Notes: generated by a model not told the origin, from the letters alone. A stretch of 64,000 bases of DNA from Nocardioides kongjuensis (GCF_013409625.1 NZ_JACCBF010000001.1:4157001-4221000), one strand, 5' to 3'; numbered from the stretch's first letter, positions 33,583 to 42,918 are shown. Program-made: numbers and translations.

Positions 33583-35099
33583 GGTGGCACGGCGGGGTCG
33601 TCGGCCGTGGTCCCGGAGAGGTGGAGCATCGCGACCCAGGTGTCGTCGACGGTCCGGGCCCAGCGGTCCGAGCTGCCGCCCAGGGTCTGCGAGGAGACGG
33701 TGCCGCCGTGCACCCAGCAGACCACCTGGTGCACCGAGCCGTTCCTCCAGCGCTGGCTCTGCCCCCGGGCGTCGCGCGCCTCGGCGTCGTCGGTGGACGG
33801 CCCGGTGCGGACCTGGAGGTAGCAGCTGCCGTCGCCGCAGGTGCCGGCCACCCGGACGTCGACCGCGGCCGGCGCCTCGTCCGCGGTCGGGTCGGACCGG
33901 GTCGTCGAGACCCCGCCGACCTCGCCGGTGTCGGCGGTGGTGGCGTGCGACGACGGCGTGGTCGCGGGGTCGGCGCGCGGCTCGTCCCCGCTCGCCCACG
34001 GCCGGAGCACGGCCGCTGTCGCGCCCACCACCAGGAGCGCCGCGACGCCCGCGGCGAGGGTGATCAGGCTGGCCCGACGGGCCGGTGCGGGGGCCGGAGC
34101 GGGCACGGGAGCAGATGCCGGAACAGGAGGGGGTGGGGTGTCGACCCGGACGGGCAGGGGCGGCGTGGGCGCCGGCAGCTGGGTCGGGAACCCCGCCGGC
34201 GGCGCAGGCGGCGCCGTCACCGTCTCGCCGGCGGGGCGGACCGCGAGGCGGCGCACCTGCATCGGCACCTCGGCCAGCACGTGGTCGAGCGCGACTCGCA
34301 TCGCGTCCACGGACGCGAACCGGTCGGCCGGGTCCTTGGCCATCGCCTGGAGCAGCACCCCGTTGAGGTCCTCGACCCACGGCGCGTCGGCGGCCAGCTG
34401 GCGCACCGGTGCCTCGAGGTGCTCGCGGGCGAGGGCGAACTTGGTGCCGGCGTACGGCGTCGCGCCGGTCAGCATCGTCCAGAGCAGGCAACCGAGGGCG
34501 TAGACGTCGGTGGTCCGGGTCGCGGGGGCGCCACCGAAGCGCTCCGGGGCCAGGTAGGGGAAGGTGCCGATCACCGCGCCGGTCGCGGTCAGGCCCTGGT
34601 CGGGCTCGGTGTCGCGGGCGATGCCGAAGTCGCACAGGTAGGCGAACGGCGCGTCCGCGCTGCCCGTGACGAGCACGTTGCTGGGCTTGATGTCGCGGTG
34701 CAGGACGCCCGCGCGGTGGGCGTCGGCGACCCCGGCGGAGATCTGCACGGCGAGCGTCAGCGCGGTGCCGACGGGGAGCGGCCCGTCCTCGAGCCTGCGG
34801 GCGAGGTCGGCGCCGGTGACCAGCTGGGTCGCGATGAACAGCGAGCCGTCGACCTCGCCGTGGTCGAGGACCTGGATGATGTGCGGGCTGTCCAGGCGGA
34901 CCAGCGTGGCGGTCTCGTGGAGGAACCGGGTGCGGTACTCGTCGTTGCCGGCCAGCTCGGGAGCCATCACCTTGAGCGCGACCCGGCGCCCGATCCGGGT
35001 GTGCGTGGCGGCGTACACGACGCCCATGCCGCCCCGGCCGAGGACGCCGTCGACCTGGTAGTCGCCGAAGGTCTCGCCCTCGCGCGGGTAGCCCGTCAT
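33576..35099 (-). CDS. Ser/Thr protein kinase with C-terminal extracellular domain
   Basis: 507 aa. The Hanks-type kinase domain fills residues 15-275: GRGGMG loop, Lys43, HRDIKPSN (134-141), DFG (157-159), APE (184-186). A Pro-rich juxtamembrane stretch (about 295-340) leads to one membrane helix (345-365) and an outer domain of about 140 residues with four Cys, no PASTA repeats. The outer part may sense a ligand or fold by disulfides. It is co-transcribed with the M15 peptidase, so wall metabolism is a likely output. The ATG follows AAGGGGG. Confidence 0.93.
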   Translation of the reverse strand: MTGYPREGETFGDYQVDGVLGRGGMGVVYAATHTRIGRRVALKVMAPELAGNDEYRTRFLHETATLVRLDSPHIIQVLDHGEVDGSLFIATQLVTGADLARRLEDGPLPVGTALTLAVQISAGVADAHRAGVLHRDIKPSNVLVTGSADAPFAYLCDFGIARDTEPDQGLTATGAVIGTFPYLAPERFGGAPATRTTDVYALGCLLWTMLTGATPYAGTKFALAREHLEAPVRQLAADAPWVEDLNGVLLQAMAKDPADRFASVDAMRVALDHVLAEVPMQVRRLAVRPAGETVTAPPAPPAGFPTQLPAPTPPLPVRVDTPPPPVPASAPVPAPAPAPARRASLITLAAGVAALLVVGATAAVLRPWASGDEPRADPATTPSSHATTADTGEVGGVSTTRSDPTADEAPAAVDVRVAGTCGDGSCYLQVRTGPSTDDAEARDARGQSQRWRNGSVHQVVCWVHGGTVSSQTLGGSSDRWARTVDDTWVAMLHLSGTTADDPAVPPC

Positions 35100-35172
35100 C
35101 ACGACCCCCTTCTGCCCGCTCGTCCGGAGCCCCATTCTCCCGCCTGAGTGCCGATCCGGGTGTGACGACCGG

Positions 35173-35232
35173 CACTTTACAGATCCAGCCCTCTTGTCAA
35201 ACCACTTTACAAGTCCTACCGTTCTGTCAAAC
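35173..35232. promoter_or_regulatory. Tandem 30-bp repeat, candidate alkB operator
   Basis: Two adjacent 30-bp units (35173-35202 and 35203-35232, 23 of 30 identical) each start CACTTTACA and end TGTCAAAC. TTTACA and TGTCAAA are nearly reverse complements, so each unit is a loose palindrome, and CTTGT/ACAAG (35193-35213) spans the junction. It is AT-rich and 34 bp before the alkB start. The downstream TetR protein is the likely binder. Confidence 0.65.
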
Positions 35233-35265
35233 GGCAGAGCTGCCGCAGTGCGAGGAGGCCAGACG

Positions 35266-36771
35266 ATGACCGGACCGACCATCGGTGCGACCGTTCCCGA
35301 CGGATCCACGGTGCAGTGGAAGGACAAGAAGCGCTACCTGTGGCTGTGGGGCCTGATGGTCCCGGGCTTCGGCGTGCTGTTCGCGCTGGCCTACATCGCG
35401 ACGGGCGGCTGGTGGGGCTTCACCCTGGTCGCGCCCTTCCTGGTCAACTTCCTGATCCCGATCCTCGACCTGCTGATGGGCACCGACCAGAGCAACCCGC
35501 CGGACGAGGTCATCGAGGAGCTCGAGAACGACAAGTACTACCGCTGGGTGGTCTTCGCCTACGTGCCGATGATGTTCGCGCTCGTCTTCGCGGGCTACTA
35601 CATCATCGGCGAGGGCAACCCGGTCGCCTGGCTGCTCAACCACGTCGGCCTCGGTGACTGGGGCGATGCGCACCTCAGCGCCAACCTGATGGCCGACCAC
35701 CTCGAGCTGCCGTGGTGGGAGAAGGCGCTGTGGGCCCTGTCGATCGCCGGTGTCGTCGGCATCGGCATCAACACGGCCCACGAGCTCGGCCACAAGAAGG
35801 AGTCGCACGAGCGCTGGCTCGCCAAGATCACCCTCGCGCCGACCTTCTACGGCCACTTCTACATCGAGCACAACCGGGGTCACCACGTGCGCGTGGCCAC
35901 GCCCGAGGACCCGGCGTCCTCCCGCCTCGGCGAGAGCCTGTACCGGTTCTGGCCGCGCACCGTCTGGGGCTCGCTGAAGAGCTCGTGGGAGGTCGAGGCC
36001 AAGCGCTACCGCCGCAAGGGCACGCACCCGTTCCACCTCGGCAACGACGTGCTCAACGCCTGGGCCATGTCGGTCGCGCTCTGGGCCGCGGTCATCGCGC
36101 TCAACGGCTGGGGCGTCGCGGTCTACATCCCGATCACCGTCGTGTTCGGCTTCTCGCTCCTCGAGGTCGTCAACTACCTCGAGCACTACGGCCTCAAGCG
36201 CCAGCGGGTCGGCGAGAAGCAGCGCTACGAGCGGGTGCTGCCGATGCACAGCTGGAACAGCAACAACATCGTCACGAACATCTTCCTCTACCACCTCCAG
36301 CGGCACAGCGACCACCACGCCAACCCCACCCGCCGCTACCAGGCGCTGCGCGACTTCAAGGAGTCCCCGGCCCTGCCGACCGGGTACGCCGGCATGATCA
36401 ACCTCGCGCTGATCCCGCCGCTGTGGCGCAAGGTGATGGACCACCGCGTGGTCGAGCACCTCGACGGCGACGTCACCCTCGCCAACATCGCTCCGGGCAA
36501 GGAGGCGAAGTACCTCGCCAAGTTCCCGCCGCCTGCCCTGCACGCGGTCAAGACCGAGGACCTGTTCGCGCAGAGGTTCGTCGGTGAGGTGCTCGCCGCG
36601 AAGTGCCCCGGCTGCTCCTACGTCTACGAGGTCGCCGCGGGCGACGAGCACGAGGGCTTCGCCGCCGGCACCGCCTGGTCCGACATCCCGGACGACTGGT
36701 GCTGCCCGGACTGCGGTGTCCGCGAGAAGATCGACTTCATCCCGTTCGATCCCGAGAAGGTGCAGGCCTGA
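35266..36771 (+). CDS. alkB: Alkane 1-monooxygenase fused to rubredoxin (AlkB-Rub)
   Basis: 501 aa. The membrane di-iron hydroxylase has several helices (about residues 25-150 and 250-300) and the family His motifs HELGHK (172-177), EHNRGHH (201-207), NYLEHYGL (303-310) and LQRHSDHH (344-351). A rubredoxin domain is fused at the C-terminus with its two CxxC pairs, Cys447/450 and Cys480/483. It hydroxylates medium to long n-alkanes at the terminal carbon; electrons pass through the fused rubredoxin, which needs an outside reductase not seen here. Such fusions are typical of actinobacteria like Nocardioides and Dietzia. GAGGAGG precedes the ATG. Confidence 0.97.
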   Translation: MTGPTIGATVPDGSTVQWKDKKRYLWLWGLMVPGFGVLFALAYIATGGWWGFTLVAPFLVNFLIPILDLLMGTDQSNPPDEVIEELENDKYYRWVVFAYVPMMFALVFAGYYIIGEGNPVAWLLNHVGLGDWGDAHLSANLMADHLELPWWEKALWALSIAGVVGIGINTAHELGHKKESHERWLAKITLAPTFYGHFYIEHNRGHHVRVATPEDPASSRLGESLYRFWPRTVWGSLKSSWEVEAKRYRRKGTHPFHLGNDVLNAWAMSVALWAAVIALNGWGVAVYIPITVVFGFSLLEVVNYLEHYGLKRQRVGEKQRYERVLPMHSWNSNNIVTNIFLYHLQRHSDHHANPTRRYQALRDFKESPALPTGYAGMINLALIPPLWRKVMDHRVVEHLDGDVTLANIAPGKEAKYLAKFPPPALHAVKTEDLFAQRFVGEVLAAKCPGCSYVYEVAAGDEHEGFAAGTAWSDIPDDWCCPDCGVREKIDFIPFDPEKVQA

Positions 36772-36772
36772 G

Positions 36773-36967
36773 ATGAAGATCGTTGCTGACCTCGACAAGT
36801 GTGAGGGCCTCGGCATGTGCGAGGCCATGGCCAACGACTACTTCGAGGTGGACGAGGACGAGGACAAGGTCAACGTCCTCGACGACGCCCCGCCGGAGGG
36901 CGACCGGGCCCACGTGTACGCCGCGGTGCAGGCGTGCCCGGTGCTCGCCTTGACCCTCGAAGGCTGA
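36773..36967 (+). CDS. 3Fe-4S ferredoxin of the P450 type
   Basis: 64 aa. Cys pattern C-x5-C early (DKCEGLGMCEAM) and CP late (QACPVLAL); Ala stands where a fourth Cys would be, which gives a 3Fe-4S cluster. Such ferredoxins serve P450s and Rieske-type enzymes. It starts 1 bp after the alkB stop, so it may act with AlkB or with the P450 at 30414. Confidence 0.92.
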   Translation: MKIVADLDKCEGLGMCEAMANDYFEVDEDEDKVNVLDDAPPEGDRAHVYAAVQACPVLALTLEG

Positions 36968-36977
36968 GCGAGGGCGC

Positions 36978-37601
36978 ATGTCCCTCCTCGCCGACCGGAC
37001 CCGCGCGCTGGTCGACCGGGTGGCTACCCTCACGGGGGTGGCCACCCTGACCCTGCGCGACCGTCTGCTCGAGGCGGCCGTCGAGCTCACCACCACCGCC
37101 GGCTGGGCGAAGGTGACGATGGCCCGGCTGGCCGACGAGGTCGGAGTCAGCCGGCAGACCGTCTACAACGAGATCGGCACCAAGAACGACCTCGCCGAGG
37201 CGATGGTCCTGCGCGAGCTCGACCGCTTCCTGGCCGGGGTGACCCGCTCCTTCGACGAGAACCCCGACGACCTGGTCGCCGCGATCCGCGACTCCGCGCG
37301 CCGGGTGCTCAAGTACGCCCAGGACAACGCCCTCCTGCACGCCGTGGTCTCCGCGACCCACGGCGCGGACACCGAGCTGCTGCCGCTGCTGACCACCCAC
37401 TCGGAGTACCTGCTCGAGGGTGCCAAGCTCGTGGTCGCCGACCGCGTCGCGGCGTACGACGTCGACCTCCCGCCGGACCGTCTGGCCGCCAGCATCGACA
37501 TGGTCGTGCGCCTGGTCCTCAGCCACGTCATGCAGCCCTCGGCCGATCCCACCCGCACCGGCGACGACATCGCGTGGATCGCCGAACGCGTCCTGCGCTG
37601 A
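36978..37601 (+). CDS. TetR-family regulator, AlkX-like
   Basis: 207 aa. Its helix-turn-helix is [20 protein letters not shown] (residues about 42-61). Third gene of the alkB-ferredoxin run, 10 bp after the ferredoxin. TetR proteins in this position (AlkU1/AlkX) repress alkB-rubredoxin operons and are released by fatty acids; that role here is by analogy. The tandem 30-bp repeat before alkB is the presumed site. Confidence 0.9.
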   Translation: MSLLADRTRALVDRVATLTGVATLTLRDRLLEAAVELTTTAGWAKVTMARLADEVGVSRQTVYNEIGTKNDLAEAMVLRELDRFLAGVTRSFDENPDDLVAAIRDSARRVLKYAQDNALLHAVVSATHGADTELLPLLTTHSEYLLEGAKLVVADRVAAYDVDLPPDRLAASIDMVVRLVLSHVMQPSADPTRTGDDIAWIAERVLR

Positions 37602-37663
37602 ACCCGACGTACTACCCTTCGCCTCGGGAGATGCCGGGAGCACCCGGCGGAGGGAAGTGGTCC

Positions 37664-38914
37664 ATGGGGTTGGTGCGACGCGCCCTGACGAGCCGGCCGG
37701 TGGTCGGGCTCGCGGGTGGTGCTGCCCTCCTCGCCCTCAGCGCCTGCGGCACGCCGCAGGGTGCGGACAAGGACCCGAAGGCCGACCCGAGCGAGGCCGC
37801 GGCCAGCACGTCCGCCACCGCGAAGGCCGACCCGACCACCCCGGTGGCCGACCCGGCGCACGCGGTGGCGCCGCCCGGGCCCTTCGACGGCAAGCAGTAC
37901 GGCGACGACCTGCTGCTGGTCTCGCAGGACTCGCTCTCCGAGGACGACCTGGCCACCATCACCGGCGTGACGGTGCGCGGCAAGAAGGGCGTCGCGGCCT
38001 ACACCCAGCTCTCCTACGGCCAGTTCTCGGTGGAGAACAAGCTCTTCAACATCGCGGCCGTCGACCCGGGTGACTACCGACGTTTCACGGGGAACGGCTC
38101 GGCGACCTTCCAGGAGCAGTGGGACCGGATCGCCGGCGGCGAGGTCGCGATCCCCAAGACCCTCGAGAAGGACCTGGTCCCCGACAGCGAGGGCTACCTC
38201 GCGGTCGACGAGGAGAAGATTCACATCGGCGCGCTGTTCCCGGGCGGGGTCGACGGCGTCGACGCGGTCGTCAACACCAAGTGGGGCCAGGCGCTCGGCC
38301 TGCCCGAGGACAACGCGGTGCTGATCAACACCGGCCTCTCCTCGCCGCAGGTGGTGCGCAAGAAGATCGAGAACGCCTTCGGCAAGGACCGGTTCTCGAT
38401 CAGCGCGCTCGACATCGTCGCCCAGAGCGGCATCGACCCCGGGACCTACCAGCAGGCGATCCCGGTCGGCGCGTTCAGCGACGCGGTCGGCGTCTTCCGC
38501 TACACGCCGATCGGTGGCGGCCGGATCGCGCCCGACCCCGCCTGGGTGAAGGCGCACATCGTGACCGAGGTGGTCCCGATCCTCGGGTCGGTGACCTGCA
38601 ACAAGTACCTGATGCCCCAGCTCAAGGCGGCGCTCGCGGAGATCGTCACCAGCAAGCTGGCCGACAAGATCCACCCCGGCGAGTACGCCGGCTGCTACTA
38701 CCCGCGCTTCATCGCCGGCTCCACCCAGCTCTCCAACCACTCCTTCGGCCTGGCGCTCGACCTCAACGTGCCGGGCAACCAGCGCGGCACCGTCGGCCAG
38801 ATGGACCGGGTCGTCGTCGCGATCTTCAAGAAGTGGGGCTTCGCGTGGGGCGGCGACTGGGCCTACACCGACCCCATGCACTTCGAGCTGGCGCGGATCG
38901 TCAACCCCGGCTGA
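37664..38914 (+). CDS. Lipoprotein with C-terminal M15 peptidase domain
   Basis: 416 aa. Signal peptide with lipobox LLALSAC (Cys at about residue 28), a Lys/Asp/Thr-rich linker, then a middle domain of unknown fold (residues about 75-300), and an M15_4 peptidase end with [14 protein letters not shown] and [17 protein letters not shown]. Metal residues His, Asp and His are present. It should cut cell-wall peptides. I chose the ATG at 37664 because of GGAGGG 9 bases before; an ATG at 37631 is in frame too. Second M15 lipoprotein in 5 kb. Confidence 0.88.
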   Translation: MGLVRRALTSRPVVGLAGGAALLALSACGTPQGADKDPKADPSEAAASTSATAKADPTTPVADPAHAVAPPGPFDGKQYGDDLLLVSQDSLSEDDLATITGVTVRGKKGVAAYTQLSYGQFSVENKLFNIAAVDPGDYRRFTGNGSATFQEQWDRIAGGEVAIPKTLEKDLVPDSEGYLAVDEEKIHIGALFPGGVDGVDAVVNTKWGQALGLPEDNAVLINTGLSSPQVVRKKIENAFGKDRFSISALDIVAQSGIDPGTYQQAIPVGAFSDAVGVFRYTPIGGGRIAPDPAWVKAHIVTEVVPILGSVTCNKYLMPQLKAALAEIVTSKLADKIHPGEYAGCYYPRFIAGSTQLSNHSFGLALDLNVPGNQRGTVGQMDRVVVAIFKKWGFAWGGDWAYTDPMHFELARIVNPG

Positions 38915-38933
38915 CGGCTACTGGACGATAGCC

Positions 38934-38960
38934 GATCGTGACACCACTGCTGTCACGATC
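38934..38960. promoter_or_regulatory. MerR-type operator upstream of CoA-transferase
   Basis: Perfect 10-bp arms GATCGTGACA and TGTCACGATC around 7 bases, 18 bp before the start. The same motif with the same 7-base spacer stands in the MerR/thiolase promoter (42851-42877). Confidence 0.7.
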
Positions 38961-38977
38961 CGTGCCATGATGCGCGC

Positions 38978-40141
38978 ATGACGTTCGCGCTGGGTCAGGG
39001 AACCGGTCCGCTCAAGGGCCTCAAGGTCGTCGAGATCGCCGGCATCGGGCCGAGTCCGCACGCCTGCATGATCCTGGCCGACCTGGGCGCCGACGTGATC
39101 CGGGTGGAGCGCCCGGGCGGGCAGATGCTGACCGGCGGCTCGCACGACCTGCTCAACCGCGGCCGCCCGAGCGTCGCGCTGAACCTCAAGGACCCCGAGG
39201 CGGTCGCGACCGTGCTCGACCTGGTCGAGCAGGCCGACGTGCTCGTCGAGGGCATGCGCCCGGGCGTCGCCGAGCGGCTCGGCTTCGGGCCCGAGGAGTG
39301 TCACGCCCGCAACCCGCGGCTGGTCTACGGCCGGATGACCGGCTGGGGCCAGGACGGTCCGTGGTCGCAGGCGGCCGGGCACGACATGAACTACATCGCC
39401 ATCACCGGCACCCTCCACGGCCTCGGCCAGGTCAAGGACAAGCCCCAGTTCCCCACCAACCTCGTCGGCGACTTCGGCGGCGGGTCGACGTACCTGGTCA
39501 TCGGCATCCTCGCTGCGGTCCTCGAGGCGAAGGCCTCGGGGCAGGGCCAGGTCGTCGACGCCGCGATCGTCGACGGTACGGCGAACCTCAACGCGATGAC
39601 CTCCGCCTTCCTCGCCGGTGGCGGCTTCAAGGAGGAGCGGGCGGCCAACCTGCTCGACGGCGGCGCGCCGTACTACGACATCTACGAGACCGCCGACGGC
39701 GAGCACATGTCGGTGGGCGCGCTGGAGCCGCAGTTCTACGACCTGTTCGTCGAGCTGCTCGGCATCAAGGACACCGCGCCGGACCGCTGGGACGTCACCA
39801 GGACCGACGAGCTGCGCGAGCTGATCACCTCGACCTTCAAGCAGAGGACCCGCGACGAGTGGTGCGCGATCTTCGACGGCACCGACGCCTGCGTGGCGCC
39901 GATCCTGCGGATGAGCGAGGCGAAGGACCACCCGCACGTCAAGGGCCGCGAGATCTTCGTCGAGCACGAGGGCATCGTGCAGCCCCAGCCTGCGCCGCGG
40001 TTCTCCCGCACGAAGGCGACGCTGTCGCAACCGCCGGCCCCCGGCGCCGGCGCCCACACCCGCGAGGCGCTCGAGGCCTGGGGCGTCAAGGACGTCGACG
40101 GGCTGATCGAGCGCGGCGCCGCGGTGCAGATCGAGGGCTGA
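38978..40141 (+). CDS. CaiB/BaiF family CoA-transferase / alpha-methylacyl-CoA racemase
   Basis: 387 aa. The start, LKGLKVVEIAGIGPSPHACM, then LADLGADVIRVERPGG, is diagnostic of class III CoA-transferases; the motif GHDMNYIAITGTLHGLG and a catalytic Asp in the family position favour the racemase branch (Amacr/Mcr), which epimerises 2-methylacyl-CoA so that beta-oxidation can go on. It shares an operator motif with the thiolase/trifunctional enzyme genes, which supports a role in branched-chain acid or sterol side-chain oxidation. Confidence 0.9.
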   Translation: MTFALGQGTGPLKGLKVVEIAGIGPSPHACMILADLGADVIRVERPGGQMLTGGSHDLLNRGRPSVALNLKDPEAVATVLDLVEQADVLVEGMRPGVAERLGFGPEECHARNPRLVYGRMTGWGQDGPWSQAAGHDMNYIAITGTLHGLGQVKDKPQFPTNLVGDFGGGSTYLVIGILAAVLEAKASGQGQVVDAAIVDGTANLNAMTSAFLAGGGFKEERAANLLDGGAPYYDIYETADGEHMSVGALEPQFYDLFVELLGIKDTAPDRWDVTRTDELRELITSTFKQRTRDEWCAIFDGTDACVAPILRMSEAKDHPHVKGREIFVEHEGIVQPQPAPRFSRTKATLSQPPAPGAGAHTREALEAWGVKDVDGLIERGAAVQIEG

Positions 40142-40519
40142 GCCGGGAGGCCGGCCGGGCGGCGCGACCCCGACGCTGCAACACGTGGTCCGCCCCTCCA
40201 CCCGCCCGGTGACCACCGCGCAACAGCCCTGCACGGGGCTGCCACAGGGGACATGGGGCGGGTGGAGCAGCGATCAACGTGTCACAGCCCACACCGCCGC
40301 CCCGGTCACGGATTCACCCTCCCGGCACCTGCGCACCTAGGGTGGAGGCACCGATCCGGCCAGTCTTGCCCCGGATCCCGGCGCACCGCTCGGCACGACC
40401 TCGCGGACCGCGCCCCTCACCAGAGGCACCGCTTCACCGCCTGTCACCGGACAGGCAGCACGGCGAGACGCCCAGCTGAGGGGATCGCTGTGTCCTGCGG
40501 TCTCCGGAGAGATACACCC
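40142..40519 (+). promoter_or_regulatory. Long leader upstream of DEAD-box helicase
   Basis: 378 bp with no credible gene. A TAGGGT -10-like box at 40338-40343 with TTCACC at 40313-40318 (19-bp spacer) could be a promoter, giving a leader of about 170 bases. Long 5' leaders are usual for cold-inducible RNA helicase genes. No riboswitch fold was recognised. Confidence 0.35.
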
Positions 40520-42007
40520 GTGACCACCACCTTCGCCGACCTCGGCGTGCCCGCTGCCCTGCTCGACGTCCTGACCGCGGACGGGATCACGATCCCCACG
40601 CCGATCCAGGCCGCGACCCTGCCCGACTCGCTCCAGGGTCGCGACGTGCTCGGCCGCGGCCGCACCGGCTCCGGCAAGACCTACGCCTTCGGCATCCCGC
40701 TGGTGGCTCGCCTCGTCGCCGAGGGCGACCGCCGCCGTCCCGCGCCGAAGCGCCCCCGCGCCCTCGTCCTGGCGCCCACCCGTGAGCTGGCGAGCCAGAT
40801 CGCGGCCACCGTCGCCCCGCTCGCCAAGGCCGTCGGCCTGCGCACCACCACCGTCTTCGGTGGCGTCGGCCAGGGACCGCAGGTCAACGCGCTGCGCGAC
40901 GGCGTCGACATCCTCATCGCCTGCCCCGGCCGGCTCGAGGACCTGATCGGCCAGGGCCACTGCAGCCTCGCCGACGTCAGGGTCACCGTGCTCGACGAGG
41001 CCGACCACATGGCCGACCTCGGCTTCCTGCCCGCCGTACGCCGCCTGCTCGACCAGACGCCCAAGGGCGGTCAGCGGATGCTGTTCTCCGCGACGCTCGA
41101 CAACGCGATCGACGTCCTGGTCAAGCGCTTCCTCGTCGACCCGGCCGTGCACCAGGCCGACTCGGCGCAGTCGCCGGTCGCGAAGATGGACCACCACGTG
41201 CTCCACGTCGAGCGCGAGCAGCGGCTGCCCGTCCTGCTCGACCTGGTCAGCGCGCCGGGTCGCACGGTCGTCTTCACCCGCACCAAGCACGGCGCCAAGG
41301 CGCTGGCCCGTCAGCTCAACAAGAACGGCGTGCCCGCCGTCGACCTCCACGGCAACCTCAGCCAGGGCGCGCGCACGCGCAACATGGAGGCCTTCCACAG
41401 CGGCACGGCCACCACCCTCGTCGCCACCGACATCGCCGCTCGCGGCATCCACGTCGACGACGTCTCGCTCGTCGTCCACGCCGACCCGCCGGCCGAGCAC
41501 AAGGCGTACCTGCACCGCTCCGGTCGTACGGCGCGCGCCGGCGCCGCGGGCACCGTGATCACGCTGATGACCAGCGAGCAGCGCGGCGACGTCCGGGCGC
41601 TGACCCGGGCGGCCGGCATCACGCCCACCACCACCCGGATCCAGGGCCCCGACCACCCGGTGCTCCAGGACCTCGCCCCCGGCGAGCGCTCCCGTCCGGG
41701 CGGGATCGACCTCACCCCCGCCACCCCGCAGGGCGGCGGCAACGGCGGCAACGCCAACGGTGGTGGCGGTCGTCGTCGCTCCGGCGCCAAGAAGCCCGCG
41801 GCGAAGAAGCCGGGCGCGCCGAAGGCGGGCGGCCAGGGCCAGCAGCGCTCCGGCGGTCAGGGCGGCCAGGGCCGCTCGGGCCAGGGTGCCGCGAAGCCGG
41901 CCGGTCAGCGCTCCGGTGGCAACCGCGGCCGCTCGCGCTCGCGCGGTGCCGGTGCCGCCTCGGGCGGCGGCCACAGCGCGGCCGGCTTCAGCTCCGGTCG
42001 TCGCTGA
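40520..42007 (+). CDS. DEAD-box RNA helicase
   Basis: 495 aa. Motifs in order: Q motif (FADLGVPAALLDVLTADGIT region), GRTGSGKT, APTRELA, VLDEADHMADLGF, FSATL, and HRSGRTARAG. The last 100 residues are a Gly/Arg/Lys/Gln-rich tail that binds RNA. It unwinds RNA duplexes, in bacteria usually for ribosome assembly, mRNA decay or cold growth. The GTG at 40520 has GGAGAG 8 bases before. Its stop codon TGA is the first three bases of repeat block C. Confidence 0.95.
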   Translation: MTTTFADLGVPAALLDVLTADGITIPTPIQAATLPDSLQGRDVLGRGRTGSGKTYAFGIPLVARLVAEGDRRRPAPKRPRALVLAPTRELASQIAATVAPLAKAVGLRTTTVFGGVGQGPQVNALRDGVDILIACPGRLEDLIGQGHCSLADVRVTVLDEADHMADLGFLPAVRRLLDQTPKGGQRMLFSATLDNAIDVLVKRFLVDPAVHQADSAQSPVAKMDHHVLHVEREQRLPVLLDLVSAPGRTVVFTRTKHGAKALARQLNKNGVPAVDLHGNLSQGARTRNMEAFHSGTATTLVATDIAARGIHVDDVSLVVHADPPAEHKAYLHRSGRTARAGAAGTVITLMTSEQRGDVRALTRAAGITPTTTRIQGPDHPVLQDLAPGERSRPGGIDLTPATPQGGGNGGNANGGGGRRRSGAKKPAAKKPGAPKAGGQGQQRSGGQGGQGRSGQGAAKPAGQRSGGNRGRSRSRGAGAASGGGHSAAGFSSGRR

Positions 42008-42097
42008 CCCGGCACGAACTGGCTTCGAACCCGCGTCGACCCGGCAGGAACTTCCTGCCGGGTCGAGGCAATTCCGGGGCCGGTTCGAGCCGGGTCA
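42005..42097. repeat. Palindromic intergenic repeat block C
   Basis: A copy TGACCCGGCACGAACTGGCT (42005-42024) is followed by a perfect 31-bp palindrome at 42036-42066 (TCGACCCGGCAGGAA, C, reverse complement) and an inverted half, GAGCCGGGTCA, ending at 42097. The outer TGA triplets at 42005 and 42097 (minus) are the stop codons of the helicase and of the MerR gene. Confidence 0.85.
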
Positions 42098-42856
42098 GCG
42101 GCGGCGCGGGGTGCGGGCAGCGCGGGCGACCGCCGACTCGTACGCCGACACCAGGCCGCCGACGGAGAGCGGCTTGAGCCGCTCCATGATCTCGCGGAAG
42201 TGCTCGGAGGTGGTCGCGTCGCCGTACAGCGGCGCGAGCTTGTCGTTGATCACCTCGTAGAGCTCCTTGGCCATCTGCTCGCCGTGCTCCTGGTAGACCG
42301 CCGCGGCGGCGACGGCGACCTCGCGCGGGAACCCGAGCTCCAGCAACCGCATGCCGATCGAGAGCTGGTTGCTGGCGACGAGGTACGACGTCCCGCGGAT
42401 CCGCAGCACGCCGAGGGCCTGCAGCGTGGCGATGTCCTCGGCCGAGAGCGCGCGCCCGGCCTTCTTCTCCAGCTGCTCGCGGTCCATCTCGACGGGCAGG
42501 TCGGACTGCCAGGGCGCCAGCATGGTGCGGGCCAGCGTGATGTCCTCCGGGGTGGCGTCCTCGGGGATGCCGGCGACGTACCGCTCGATCGCGGAGAGCG
42601 TGAACCCGTGGCTCTGCAGCTCCAGCACCAGCTCGATCCGCGCCAGGTGGGCGGCGGAGTAGTAGCCCGACCGCCCGCGCCGGATCGGCGGCGGGACCAG
42701 GCCCCGGGACGTGTAGAAGCGCACCGTGCGCACGGTCAGCCCGACCCGCGCGGTGAGCTCCTCGAGGGTGAGCAGCTCCTCCTGCGGATCGCCGTCCGAT
42801 GCGTTGTCCGATGCGTCGTGCGTCACACCGTCCGCGGGCCCCTCGCTCTTGACCAT
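42095..42856 (-). CDS. MerR-family transcriptional regulator
   Basis: 253 aa. The MerR helix-turn-helix is in LTLEELTARVGLTVRTVRFY (residues about 29-48), then RGRSGYYSAAHLARIELVLE. The C-terminal half is long and may bind an acyl-CoA or other ligand. The ATG at 42856 lies within the operator palindrome; a GTG at 42826 is the alternative, with GAGGGG nearby. Divergent from the thiolase gene by 62 bp. As the matching operator before the CoA-transferase suggests, it likely controls both loci. Confidence 0.88.
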   Translation of the reverse strand: MVKSEGPADGVTHDASDNASDGDPQEELLTLEELTARVGLTVRTVRFYTSRGLVPPPIRRGRSGYYSAAHLARIELVLELQSHGFTLSAIERYVAGIPEDATPEDITLARTMLAPWQSDLPVEMDREQLEKKAGRALSAEDIATLQALGVLRIRGTSYLVASNQLSIGMRLLELGFPREVAVAAAAVYQEHGEQMAKELYEVINDKLAPLYGDATTSEHFREIMERLKPLSVGGLVSAYESAVARAARTPRRR

Positions 42857-42877
42857 GACAGTAATAGTGTCACAATC
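42851..42877. promoter_or_regulatory. MerR-type operator at MerR/thiolase promoter
   Basis: GACCATGACA and TGTCACAATC around 7 bases. It matches the CoA-transferase operator at 17 of 20 arm bases. TTGACC at 42849-42854 and CACAAT at 42871-42876 could be -35 and -10 of the thiolase promoter; they overlap the palindrome, as in MerR-activated promoters. Confidence 0.65.
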
Positions 42878-42918
42878 GACCCCAGAGACACCTCTCCCGT
42901 ACAGAAACAAGGACGGTC

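Noticed and set aside
32857..35175. One long minus-strand gene joining the M15 peptidase to upstream sequence
   Set aside because: Upstream of 33582 the frame is a shadow of the kinase. The lipoprotein signal at the GTG fixes the true start.
40142..40519. A small gene in the helicase leader
   Set aside because: Open frames here lack ribosome sites and have no codon bias; the helicase start at 40520 is well supported.
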